A DNA stretch of 64,000 nt from Atherinomorus stipes. Its lineage: Eukaryota > Chordata > Actinopteri > Atheriniformes > Atherinidae. Positions 36,211-46,735 of this stretch are shown piece by piece; positions within the stretch are counted from its first letter, which is position 1, and every line of letters begins with the position of its first letter. The stretch spans positions 248,001 through 312,000 of the forward strand of contig JALJCO010000110.1 in the NCBI GenBank assembly GCA_023101725.1, in the 5' to 3' direction. The notes under the pieces were generated by a model, which searched no databases, was not told where the DNA came from, and was given only the letters and a program-made list of their open reading frames with translations. The position numbers and the translations under genes were made by a program.

Positions 36211-37131
36211 GCTACAGACTTATCCGACGGGCGTTTTGTGTGTTGCGCCATCTTACAGCGCCGCCATTGTTTAGGGCTCCAGTCCCAATATCTGCCAACA
36301 TGGGAAGCAGCGTGAATATCTGGATTTACAACGATGGACAGTCGTCTAAGGTAATGATAACCTATAGGTATGTTATCCAAAGATCTCCAAGTTATTCTGA
36401 CATATCATTTTTACATTGGTGCATTAATGTAAACTAATATTCATCTCCACGAATTAATTTTAATGACAAGCCACTGCGGAATATAAAACGCAAATGTCAT
36501 TATTACTTATCAAAGTTGGTTAAAAAAAAAAGAAAAAAATAACCCTTTAAAACTCTTTCCTAACGTCCTGATCAGAGCAAATAACGTCATATTTCACAAT
36601 ATCTCACAGATTAATCATTAACTCACAGCAGCACCACAGCTGTATTTGTTTGCATTAGCTAGCAAAAAATGTTATGCGTGCATCATTTTCGGGAGCATGG
36701 ATTGGTAAAATATGGTGTCAGATTAATGAGTGTTCACCATAATTTACCGTGTTTTTGTTGTTGGGGATTAAATTCAGTGTTTTCTCCACCGTGGCAGCAA
36801 GTTATTCCTCCTCAGCTCTGTGTCCGATATTCCTCCCGATACGAACACACTGACATCAGTGGACTGAGCGGCAGAAATGTCCACTTTTGTCGCAGACAGC
36901 AGAAATCTCCATGAAATAAATGTCCATGATCATCTTATTCACTTACTACCACATTTAAGTTTTCCTTTGCTGCTCCAAAAACCAGGAATGTGACGGTCAT
37001 TCCAGATTTTCTCCATGTTGTCAAGAAAAAAAGTCTTATTCTCATCTGTTCTAATTACACATGTACAGAAAGGCTCCCCAAGCAATGGTGGACGGTCTAC
37101 TTGTGGCGTTTGCCTGGATTAGTCTATATGC
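36211..37131 (+). mobile_element. Gene-like dispersed repeat, copy 1
   Basis: Ends ACAGACTTATCCGACGGGCG and (inverted) ATAGACTAATCCAGGCAAACG are imperfect inverted repeats. Inside, in order: a YY1-like gcgccatctt (36245-36254), an ATG at 36300 opening 17 codons (MGSSVNIWIYNDGQSSK) that end in AAG|GTAATG like a splice donor, about 500 bp of AT-rich intron-like sequence, then an ATG at 36877 starting MSTFVADSRNLHEINV, broken by a 1-base frameshift. The inverted second copy is at 44455-45527. Function unknown. Confidence 0.6.
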
Positions 37132-37270
37132 ATGACTCCACTACTTCCTGAACTTCAAACAGCACCTTTTCTTCCTGTCTATCATTACTGGAAAAACAGA
37201 TTCATCCAGCTGTGCCTGACTACAGTAACTGGCCAATATCAGCGGATAATATTGTGCATCTCTACATAAA
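37132..37270. repeat. Fragment with hAT right-end motif
   Basis: 37231-37265 reads ggccaatatcagcggataat then gtgcatctcta, the right-end style of the TAGGGATGCAC family. Its partner end is not identified. Confidence 0.4.
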
Positions 37271-37494
37271 ACAGGTTTAACTGATTATAATTAATTAATA
37301 AGATTTGTTTTGTGCATGATGAAGTCAAGAAATATCCCTTTACCTTTAAGCAACCCAAATAAAAACAACTGCTTTCATCAGTCAACACTGATCCTAATTT
37401 ACACCACTCTGTCTCGAAAATGAACCTAAAGCAGCTCTTAGAACAGCTGATAGTTAATTATTAATCATCCAATAACTGCACAAGTAGTGGTTTT

Positions 37495-37757
37495 ATGGCT
37501 TGGCTTTTAACTCAACGCGAGAATTTGCTCTCTTTTAGTTGTTTTAGTTTGATTTTTAATGGTTTTATTGGTAATTTTAAACCCACTTTTACCTTAGCTG
37601 GCGTTTACCCTGCACGAGACCTTGCTCTGTTTTTATTTCTTATATGTAATTTGATATTTGCATGTTTTTGGTCCTGCCATGTTCAGCACTTTGTGTAAGC
37701 TGTGGCTGTTTTAAAGTGCTACATAAATAAAGTTATACTGTATTGTATTGTATTGGC
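37495..37757 (+). mobile_element. LINE 3' tail fragment (TGTAT tail)
   Basis: Contains cagcactttgtgtaagctgt then gtgctacataaataaagtt and a TGTAT-repeat tail. This is the conserved 3' end of a fish LINE clade; no coding region remains. Confidence 0.65.
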
Positions 37758-39011
37758 TTCAGCTGCACAGCGGTATCTGTGAACTTTACCACCAGAAGCT
37801 GACTGTGACCGACTAAACCCGGCCGAGCAATAAAACTTTAAAGAGTGTTTTATGAGTTGCTCTGAAAAGTAAGAAAACTGTGAATAGTTGTCACTTATAG
37901 TGAACATTTTTGTAACCACTAAGAAGAAATTGTGAAAAATGAGGTGCTAATTGGGAGAAATCCAATTACTACATACTGTATCTGTACCCAGCAGACTGCT
38001 GGAACGGAGGACGGTGCTTAGTGGGACAAATCAAGAAATTTAGGTCTGGTTCTCTGCTGCTGAGTGAAATAAAATCCGTGTGATACTTTCCTCTTTCTAG
38101 CCTTTCAGATATCCTTGTCCTGTCTTCTTCACCTTCTTTACTGTCTCTCTTTGATGTTTGTATATTTGAGCATTGATCTGTTCTCACTGTTCGGTTTTCT
38201 CATGTTTTATTCAGCCGGTTGGATCGAGGTGTCCCATTTCCTACCCCTTGCTGGTGGCCATCTTTGTCGATGGCACAGCGACCGGCCAGTTGGCTTCACG
38301 CTGCCACCTCTTGCCTGCTCAGCTCTAGTTTATATTTCCCATCTGCTGAGGCCTGAGTCCAGCAGAAGCACACGTATCAAGCACAGACACGCTCTCGATG
38401 CTGGGACGTGTCCTAGATTCAAGTCTCGGCAGACAGGATGCTCGTATCAAGTTTTAATGTTCCCATTTCTCGCGTGTGATTGGCTGATTCAGCCATGAGA
38501 TGAGTGGGCTCAATGCCAGCTCCCTCACAATAATTCTTTAGAGTAATTTAGATAAAAGATCTAGTTTGTTTACAAAGATTCTGACCCCAAAACATCCAAC
38601 ATGAAGTGATTATTTCTGCATCGGTTTCACACCAGCACTGAATGCACTTATTTACAGTTGTTAGTGCTTCGTTCAGGGCTGATGTTTTAGGCCATGTAAA
38701 CATGAACATGCTTATTTTCAACCTATTGAAGTGATTTCAGGCACTGCAACAGTCAATTTAGCCAAGGTAGCATTGAAGCTAACCTTGCTAAGAAGATTTT
38801 TCACATGTGCACATAAATACAGGGTTGCACACAACTACATTAATGAATGGAGGTGTCAAAGCACCTTGTGGAGTATTCTACCACATTAAAACACGACACC
38901 AATGATGGGAGCCAACTTCAAGAATTACTGGTTTGGACCTGGTTGAGCTGGACAGACAACTTAAACGAGACCGCTTTTTGCTGCAAAAAGTTCTTACGTT
39001 GCTTTTGACTG
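37758..39011. other. No gene supported
   Basis: 38115-38498 is open on plus (127 codons) after a pyrimidine-rich tract, but translates to nothing recognisable. The remainder is unique. Confidence 0.45.
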
Positions 39012-39369
39012 AACTGCTCTAGAGCTGCAACTCACGATTATATTTTTCTCGATTAGCCTAGCGATTATTTTTTTGATTAATCAATTAGTCTATCAATTAT
39101 TTCCAACAAAATGTAAATGCAGTACACTAAAAAAGGAGTCATTCAATATCAACCTTTTTTTTTAAAAATGAAATAGGACTGGCACAAAGGATTATTTTGA
39201 TAATTGAATAGTCACTGATTATTTTGGCGATTAGTTGACTTGTCACATCATTTGAAAATTGTAGCATATTTACAGCACCAGTCAAAAAAAGACAGTGTCC
39301 AGACTTTTGACTGGTAGTGTGTGTGTTTATATACTGTATGTCAGTTTTTTCAAAAACGTTTATTTGCAG

Positions 39370-40157
39370 TGCGTACACACCAAACGCAAGTTTACATGCA
39401 AAGTCAATGGCCGACTCGCATTGAAAACCCTGCGGTGCGCCGAGACGCGTTTCACACATCGAGTTTCGAGCATTTGACGCACGTCACGGGCGGCAGATGC
39501 TGGAGTTGGAAAACCTGAACTTTGGCGTCTTGGCGGGGGGCGTCAACCAATCTGAGTGGCTCAATGTCATGACACAGACACACATTTTATGACAGAACGG
39601 GAAACACCCAGAAGAACCAGGGGGATCTCCTCGCTCTCTGAAGACAGAGGAGAATAAACTGTGATCTACGTCCGGTCCCGGTGAACGGTGGTTCATGACC
39701 TGCTGTGCCGATGGGATTTACTGGGCTTATAATGCTGCCCCGCATCGGGACAGCGAGTTGTTAAACTGGGCCGGATCAGACAGCTGAAAGCGCCCCTCGT
39801 CAGCGCGCAGCTCCTGGAGTAAATGATGAAACTCATCACACTCAGAAAACCTGGAATTATCTGGTGAACCAGACACAGAGCAGAGACGACCTACGACGTT
39901 CCCTGGATTTATTTATCACATTTGTTTATTGCTTTCTCTCCTGCATCTGCCATGGTGCAGACAGACCGGTGACAGGAAAAAGAAAAAGGAGGGGCTCCTC
40001 CCGACGCGCGTCAAGCGCGCCTTAGCTGGACATCCCTCGACGCGCATCAGGGGCGTCCTGACGCTGGAAATCAGCAATTGACTTTTTAGTGACCAAGCGT
40101 CCAACTTTGTGTGCCAGGCGCAATTCTGACGCCGAAATCGCGTTTGGTGTGTACGCA
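39370..40157. mobile_element. GC-rich foldback element (TGCGTACACACCAAACGC)
   Basis: Exact 18-bp inverted ends, TGCGTACACACCAAACGC and its complement. Shares internal blocks with 41638-42414: gatgctggagttggaaaa, cctgaactttggcgt, gaggataaactgtgatct, ggatcagac and cgcgcagctcctggag. Probably PIF/Harbinger-like by that relationship; its own target duplication is not clear. Confidence 0.72.
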
Positions 40158-40286
40158 GGGTTATCCAGGAAAGTCCCATTGAGATGAAAAAACGTCTTTT
40201 TAAGGGAGTCCTGGCCAAATGATATTCAATGATATTCAATATACAATTCAAGAAAAGCTGACCAGACAGAAAGACAGACAAGGCAG

Positions 40287-41399
40287 TAGGGCTGGACGAT
40301 TATGGAAAAAATTGTAATCACGATTATTTTGACTGATATTGAAATCACAATTAATATACACGATTATTCATTGATTTTATAAAAAGTGTTTATTGAACCA
40401 CCAAAACTCAACTTCAAATATAACTTAAAAAAAAAAACAAAAAACAAAATGGAAATAAATTAGAAACAAGCCAAGGAGTGAAAATAGAATATTATTTAAA
40501 ATAATAATAGCAATAAAAATGAATATTCAGTCTACATCAAGGGGCAAACTCCGCCTCAGAACAGTGAAGCTCGCTAGCTTGTTGCAAATAGTGTAATCCT
40601 CCCTTCATCCGCTAGGGGCTGGCTCCAAGAGCGAGCAAATCCCCATAGACTCCCATGTTAAAAACGCCAACTTCACAGCAGAAATAAACAGGTTTACAGC
40701 CTGGTTCAAAAAATCATTTTAGGTTTATTAGGTCAAGTTTACCTTCATGTGAACTGTGAGGGGGGTGAATTTTTTTTATAACTCATTCGTTTAGATGTTA
40801 TTTATTCTTCAAATTACACATAATTAAGGGCGTGTCCTTATGACAGACCGGAAGCTCCGCCTGCCGACCGGAGGCTCCTAGTTAGCTCCTTCTTTGCTCT
40901 TAATAAGGTCTCAGTTTGTTACAGAGTCGCACAACGGCGGTGTTTAGTCAGCGAATTGCAAGTCTAAGCACGTCTTACCTTAACCATGCCGCTTAGGAGC
41001 CTTATCTTTGTTAGCTCCTCTTAGTTTCGTGTTAGCTCAGTTAGCGTTTAGCCCACAGTACGTCAGCTGTCAATCATTTGCCCCGCGGCCGCGCTGTGCC
41101 CATTTTAGGATTTTCCTGGAGTGACGACGTACGTGACACGGCAAGATGGCGACGGTAAGACACGCCCAACTGGCTTCACATTTCTCTATTCAGAAGAGAC
41201 CGGAAGCTACGTCCAGTAATTATATACAGTCTATGGTCTACATGCATTCCTGTTCAATACTCCCTGCAGTTTGCTTCCTGTAACTCCACCAGTCTGTTCA
41301 CTTCAGGATTTATCGTTTTTCTTCGATTACAGTGTTTTTATGATCGTGAAAAGGCAAAATTGAAATCATGATTAAAATTCGATTAACTGTCCAGCCCTC
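40287..41399. mobile_element. hAT-like element (TAGGGCTGGACGATTATGG), nested and itself interrupted
   Basis: Perfect 8-bp duplication caaggcag at 40279-40286 and 41400-41407. Ends TAGGGCTGGACGATT and AACTGTCCAGCCCTc (last base changed). Same family as 9247-9635; the comparison locates the foreign 698 bp at 40538-41235. Confidence 0.92.
40538..41235 (+). mobile_element. 698-bp dispersed element with defined ends, innermost of the nest
   Basis: Flanked by a perfect 8-bp duplication gtctacat (40530-40537 and 41236-41243), absent as a repeat from the empty family site at 9247-9635. Starts caaggggcaaactccgcc, ends ttatatacagtctatg. Carries cagcagaaataaacaggttta, a gttagc-rich centre and AAGATGGCGACGGTAAG at 41143-41159. 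No long frame. Other copies: 8056-8751, 24311-24975, 21205-21430. Duplication length suggests hAT mobilisation. Confidence 0.88.
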
Positions 41400-41637
41400 C
41401 AAGGCAGCGGAAGGTACAGTGGCAATTTAAAGAGGAAAAACAATATAAATAATATACATTATATTATAAACAATAAATGATTAGTCGATTAGTCACAGAT
41501 TATTTTGATAGTCAACGATTAGCAATTAATCGACTAATCATGGCAGCCCTAAACTATTCTAGTGAAAAGAATATCATTCCCAGGATGTTTCTAATAATGA
41601 TTAATCTACCGATTATCACCAAACGTTTGCTCAATAA

Positions 41638-42414
41638 TGGTGCGTTCAGACTGAACGCGGTAGGCGCTGCAGGGGTGTCAGGTTCACATGCAAAGTCTAT
41701 GTAAACGCGCGTCAAGGAGCTTCAAACTTTGTTGCGGTGCGTTTTGGGCTTCATGCGGACCGTGTTTCCAGAGGTTTGACCTGACATGCGTCACGCTGCC
41801 AGCGTCACGATGTCAGAGTTGGAAAATCTGAACTTTTGCTGCGTTGACGCGGGGCATCAACCACTCAGAGAGACTCAGTATGTCTCAGTGCCTTGACACT
41901 GAGACACTGACAGGACGGAAAATACCAAGGAGACGGGGGAATTTCTTCACTCCACAAAGACAGTGGAGGATAAACTGTGATCTGCATCTGGTCTCAGTTT
42001 TCGAACAGCGGGTTGACAACCTGCTTATAATTCTGTCCTGATGCAGGACTGCAGGTTAAACTGTGTCGGATCAGACGAAAGCTGCGCCCATCGTTCGCGC
42101 GCAGCTCCTGGAGCAAATGGTGAAACTAAACTCAGAACAGCTCTGAACAGTCTGATGAATCCACACATGGTGTAGAGACGCCAGACAACATCGTCCTCTG
42201 GCCTCGTGGAGTAAATAAAGCCAAGCAGCTGCTCAGTTTCATCCACCAAAGACACAGGCAGAGAAAACAACCAGGTCCACCACCACACTCTGGACGCACA
42301 TCACGAGCGCTTTTTTCTTTGAATGTCAGCATCTGGTTTTATGTGAACCAGCGTCAAAGTTTGGGCGTCAAGCACGTTTTTGCAGCTGACAACACATTCG
42401 GTCTGAATGCACCA
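41638..42414. mobile_element. PIF/Harbinger-like non-autonomous element
   Basis: TGGTGCGTTCAGACTGAACG ... CGGTCTGAATGCACCA with TAA on both sides (41635-41637, 42415-42417); a 3-bp TWA duplication is typical of PIF/Harbinger. GC-rich interior homologous to 39370-40157. Open frames on minus (42025-42332) have no transposase motifs. Confidence 0.8.
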
Positions 42415-42546
42415 TAAAACATTGCAAACAAAGAGAAAGGGCACAATCTGATGTCACAGTAGATGACATAAATGTTACTGGTGGATGGAGTGGACAGTGC
42501 GTTGGGTGGTAGGATGACCGGTGGCCCTAAGAGATTTCCCAAACAC

Positions 42547-42914
42547 TAGGGCTGCCATGATCAGTCGATTAATCGTGATTATGTCGACTATCAAAATAGT
42601 CAGTGACTAAATTAATAACAGACTGATTGTTCATTGTTTTTAAGCTTTGTTTTTCCTCTCAAAATTGCCACGGTACCATCTGCTGCCTTGTCTGTCTTTC
42701 TGTCTGGTCGGCTTTTCTTGAATTGTATATTGACATAAATAGACACACACTAACAGTCAAAAGTTTGGGCCAGTTTTTCCATTAGATTTAATGAGAAAGC
42801 GTCCAAACTTTTGGAAAGGTGCTACAAACATGCTGTAATTTACATATGATCTGATTAGTCGACTAATAATTGGTGACTAGTCGATTATCAAATTAATCAA
42901 TTGTGGTAGCCCTA
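42547..42914. mobile_element. hAT-like MITE (TAGGGCTGCCATGATCAGTCG), complete
   Basis: Ends TAGGGCTGCCAT and GTGGTAGCCCTA, flanks ccaaacac (42539-42546) and ccaaagac (42915-42922). Family of 39020-41551. The interior includes a second inverted pair, cagtcaaaagtttggg and gtccaaacttttgg. Confidence 0.85.
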
Positions 42915-43044
42915 CCAAAGACTAAGAAAAAACACACTTAACGTCCCTGAAAAAGACTAAATACAATTTTTTGTTGTGACAAAAAACAATTTCTTCTAAA
43001 AAACTGACAGCAAGATGTCTTGTTTATCTGGCAGAAAAATTAAT

Positions 43045-43265
43045 TTGGGGGGGGGACCGAGGGAAAAGAGGAAAAGGAGAAAGAACAAAGGGGGGAGAAA
43101 GAAAGCCAATAGTGGTGGGGGGGTAAAAGGGGAAGATTAATAAGAGCTAGAAGGAGAGGGAGACTGCAGCGAAGGAGGCGAGGGGAAAGGGCAATCGCGG
43201 AATCATAGATATCATAGCCGGTGTGGGAAATAACATAAGTGAGACGGGGAGCGGGTGTGGATTAA
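43045..43265. repeat. G/A-rich tract with G-runs
   Basis: Almost pyrimidine-free on plus for about 160 bp (ggggggggggaccgaggg, ggggggagaaagaaag, gtggggggg). Four or more G-runs within 100 bp give G-quadruplex potential. No repeat ends. Confidence 0.7.
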
Positions 43266-44452
43266 TCCCGTAACAGATCACTGACCACAGAACAGAAATT
43301 CAACCAGCATAAAAACACACACAAAAAGAAAACAAACCCTGATAAAATCATCCAGAAATGTCAGCTTATATCTTCCATGATTCCCCAAATATATATGAAT
43401 TAGCATTTTATAGTCAAGTTGCTTTATTATTGAGAGACAAAGAGTTTACAAATGATCAAAATTCAGGTTTACTACAATCATGATGGTTGTGTACATACCC
43501 TTTAAAGCTTGTAAGCAAGAAATGAGACTAAACTAAGACTATCACATTTTAATGCCAATATCGGGAATAAAATCGGTAGGCCGATAATATCGGACATCCC
43601 TAATTTTCATATGCTGATATCATATTGACATTTCAAAATGCGGTATCGTTATATTTTATTCATGAGATTTTGTGATATTTCACCGTTTTATTATGAAATC
43701 TCATGAGAATTCACAATATTTTTGCAATATTTTCATATGCTGATATCTTACTGACATTTAAAAACGCAGTGTCTATTTTATTAACAAAATCTCGCAATGT
43801 TTCATCATTCTGTTGCGAAATCTTGCAGAAATTCGCAAAATGTCATTGAACGATGAAATCTCACGAGATTTTGTAAGTCAATTAGATCGATGCCGCATTT
43901 TTAAATATCGATGTGATATCGCATATATGTATCAATACATGTGTATTGATATTTTTTTCCAACCCCTATTTTTCAAAGTGTCGGAAACAGAAAACAAAAC
44001 TGCTATTTGCAATGACTGCTTTTTCAGCTCTAATATCGGTATCAATATCGGTTATCGGCCACTAGGGCTGTCAACGAATATTCTAAATTCGAATATATGT
44101 TCGAATATTAATAAAAATCCAAGATTCGAACGTGAAAATTAATATTCGAACTTTAAATAAACAGTGGGTCAGTGGGAAAAATAGCCTATTTTAGGCCTAT
44201 TATTATTATTAGGCCTACATTTGCTACACTGGTTTGATTACAGGCCGACTGTTTCAAGTTGCTCCATGTTTATTGCAGCTGCTCGAGCATTCATTGTTCG
44301 TTAATTTCATTTCAATTTGTCGGGATCTTTAATCGCTCGCACAAGTTAAGGAGATGCGGGGGGTGGGGGAACTGCAGCGAGTTCATTTTCTAATTTCAGG
44401 GTATTGTTAAAGATGTTAATAATGAAATAAACACTAAAAAAAAAAAAAAAAA

Positions 44453-44701
44453 CTATAGACGAAACCGGCTAAACGCCACAACTAGACCGTCCACTATTGC
44501 CTGGGCAGTGTTTCTGTACATAATTAGAACAGATGAGAATGGGACTTTTTTCTTAACAACATGGAGGAAATCTGGAAGGACTGTCACATTCCTGGTTGTT
44601 GGAACAGCATTGGAAAACTTTAATTGTGGTAATAAGCGAATAAGAAGATCGCGGACATTTATTTCATGAAGATTTCTTCTGTCTGTGACAAAAGTGGACA
44701 T
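44453..44701 (-). CDS. 82-codon ORF of the gene-like repeat, function unknown
   Basis: Minus-strand frame starting MSTFVTDRRNLHEINV, then RDLLIRLLPQL, a basic VVKKKVP patch and NTAQAIVDGL, with a TAG formed at the element's edge. The copy at 36877 onward shares the start and most codons but is frameshifted once. I recognise no family. It could be a captured host exon, a transposase fragment, or chance; there is no signal peptide or membrane segment. Confidence 0.25.
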   Translation of the reverse strand: MSTFVTDRRNLHEINVRDLLIRLLPQLKFSNAVPTTRNVTVLPDFLHVVKKKVPFSSVLIMYRNTAQAIVDGLVVAFSRFRL

Positions 44702-45527
44702 TTCTGCTGCTCGCGCTCAGTCCACTGATGTCAGTGTGTTCGTATCAGGAAGGAATATCGGACACACAGAACAGAGGAGGAATAACTTGCTGCCACGTTG
44801 GAGAAAACACTGGATTTAATCACTAACAACAAAAACACGGTAAATTATGATGAACACTCATTAACCTGACACTTTAATTTACGTATCTATGCTCCCGAAA
44901 ATGAGGCACTGCATAACGTTTTTATGCTAGCTAATGCTAAACGAGACAGCTGAGTGTTGCTGTAAGTTAATGAATTATCAGGGAGATATTGTGAAATATA
45001 AGGTTATTTGCTCTGATCAGGACAACGTTGAGACCAGAAAATAAAAACAGTTCAGTCGCAAACACAAAGAAATCAGGAAGACGGTTTCCTGCAGCCTTTA
45101 GTTTCATTTGCAGGACATGTGAAGGCTACGTGGTCTGTACAGTCCTTAAACAATACCAAAAGCCAAATTTATGACAAAATAGATAAGTAACGAGCTCTGA
45201 AAGGGTTTGGTTTTTTAAACTTTGATAAGTAATCACGAGATTTCCGTGTTATTCCGGTGTGGCTTGTCATTAAAGCCAGTTTCCAGAGATGAATAATAGT
45301 TTAAATCAATGCTCCGATGTAAATAAATAAAATGTCAGAATACTTTAGAGATCTCTGGATAACATACCTATAGGTTATCATGACCTTAGACGACTGTCCA
45401 ACATTGTAAATCCAGATATTGACGCTGCTTTCCATGTTGGCAGATAGGAGGTAATTGGGACTCGTTCCCTAGGCAACGGCGGCAGCGCAAGATGGCGCAA
45501 CACACAAAACGCTTGTCGGCTGAGTCT
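44455..45527 (-). mobile_element. Gene-like dispersed repeat, copy 2 (third level of nest)
   Basis: Absent from the same site in 305-754 and 20437-20812. Ends atagacgaaaccggctaaac and (inverted) acagactcagccgacaagcg are imperfect inverted repeats; a CT may be the duplicated target. Minus-strand order: AAGATGGCGC complement at 45489-45498, ATG exon-like MESSVNIWIYNVGQSSK, about 600 bp intron-like, then the 82-codon frame 44453-44701. Roughly 80% identical by eye to 36211-37131. Confidence 0.65.
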
Positions 45528-45703
45528 GTACAAGTAGTTATATCTTGTATTAGTTTGTCCTCCTGTACATTGCTCAAATGGATATTCGAATTTATTCGAA
45601 TTATGTGTAAATTTTAGAGCAAATATTCGAATGTCATTTTGGAGCAATTTTGACAGCCCTATCGGCCACATGAGTTTTAAAATATCGGATATCGGCACCC
45701 CTA

Positions 45704-46735
45704 GTATTTAGATCACACCATTTTTAGCTACTTTATCTCAGGAGCCCTGCTCATACTGTCAGGTTGTGACTTCATTATGATGCCCACGCTCACTCCACAA
45801 TTTCATGCTAATCCATCTCCAACTCTGTGTATCTTTCTGAGTGGGATGCAGTTTCAATTGCTCCCCATCTAAAAGCTCCATCACACTAAAACACTATCAT
45901 TTAACCCACAGACTTTTCAGACTAATTCACATTCTTGTGAGTAAATTAAAACTCTAGCTCACATGTACCTCGCAATGTAGCACAAGAGATGCCACATAGA
46001 AGCCAACGGTGAGACAAACAGCGCTAATTAACTGGCTGCAGACCAGAGTCGGATAGTTCAAGCTTGCTTCTAGATCGAGTCAGATAGCAGGACAGCTCAT
46101 GTAACGAGCACAGGAAGCAGCATCACAGCCACAAATAGACTAACAAGATGTCAGCATGTTGAGGAGTCTGTGAATTAAGACACAAAAGTTTGGATTTACT
46201 CAAACTTTTCTCTTAATTAGTCTGCAGGAGATAACAGCTTTGTCCCTGAGGTGTGAGTCTGCAGCAGCTTCAAGATTTTCACTCATTCCAGCGTTTTGCT
46301 TCAATATCTTTAACTCGCTCATACCTGAAGCCTAGTTTATAAAGTATGAGCCCCAGCAAAGATGCGTTTTCTGAAGTCTTCATATTGAAATCTTCCATTC
46401 TGAGCCTGTAGAAACTGAAAATCTGAAGTTTAAATGTAAACGACCGACTCTACCCTCATATTCTTTAATATTTTCAGGAAAAAAATCATCAGCAGACTGT
46501 AGTCTAAAAAATGACAATAAGCCTCGACAGGAAGAAGGACAGGCTGTAAGGTGGAAGATGAACTGCTCTTCATCACGATGAGTCATTTACTGGGCTGGTA
46601 TTAATAGCTCTGGTCTCCATGCACAGACAGATGTGAGACAAACGCAGCAGACAGTTGCTGAAGTGAGATTCACCGCCTTCAGTTTTACTTTTATTTCATT
46701 CCTACGCAAAAGCTCTCCAGGAACTTTGTTGAAAC
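45704..46735. other. No gene supported
   Basis: Single-copy, moderate AT. No repeat ends, no recognised exon. Confidence 0.5.

Larger units (their letters stand above)
39020..41551. mobile_element. Outer hAT-like element of a four-element nest
   Basis: Starts TAGAGCTGCAACTCACGATTA and ends TAATCATGGCAGCCCTA, with flanks aactgctc (39012-39019) and aactattc (41552-41559), six of eight identical. About 620 bp are its own; the rest is 39370-40157 and 40287-41399 (which itself contains 40538-41235). The uninterrupted relative is 42547-42914. Confidence 0.75.
44063..45661. mobile_element. hAT-like element (TAGGGCTGTCAACG family), second level of nest
   Basis: Perfect 8-bp duplication tcggccac at 44055-44062 and 45662-45669. 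Ends TAGGGCTGTCAACGAAT and TTTGACAGCCCTA. Collinear with 305-754 except for about 1.07 kb of foreign sequence after the A-run. Confidence 0.93.
43600..45703 (-). mobile_element. Composite hAT-like element, inverted, carrying two further insertions
   Basis: Reverse-complement order of 35471-36087: palindromic GGGAAAAATATC part (43610-43970), then gctatttgcaatgactgctt, ctaatatcgg, the cggccacatgagttttaaaa arm and ggcacccctag. It lacks the outer half beyond the palindrome. Broken at cggccac by the 44063-45661 hAT, which contains 44455-45527. Confidence 0.75.

Noticed and set aside
38115..38498. 127-codon plus-strand ORF after a pyrimidine tract
   Set aside because: The acceptor-like sequence is plausible but the translation matches nothing and there is no matching donor context I trust.
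42025..42332. Two overlapping minus-strand ORFs in the Harbinger-like element
   Set aside because: No transposase or Myb-like motif; the homologous element at 39370-40157 does not keep the frames.
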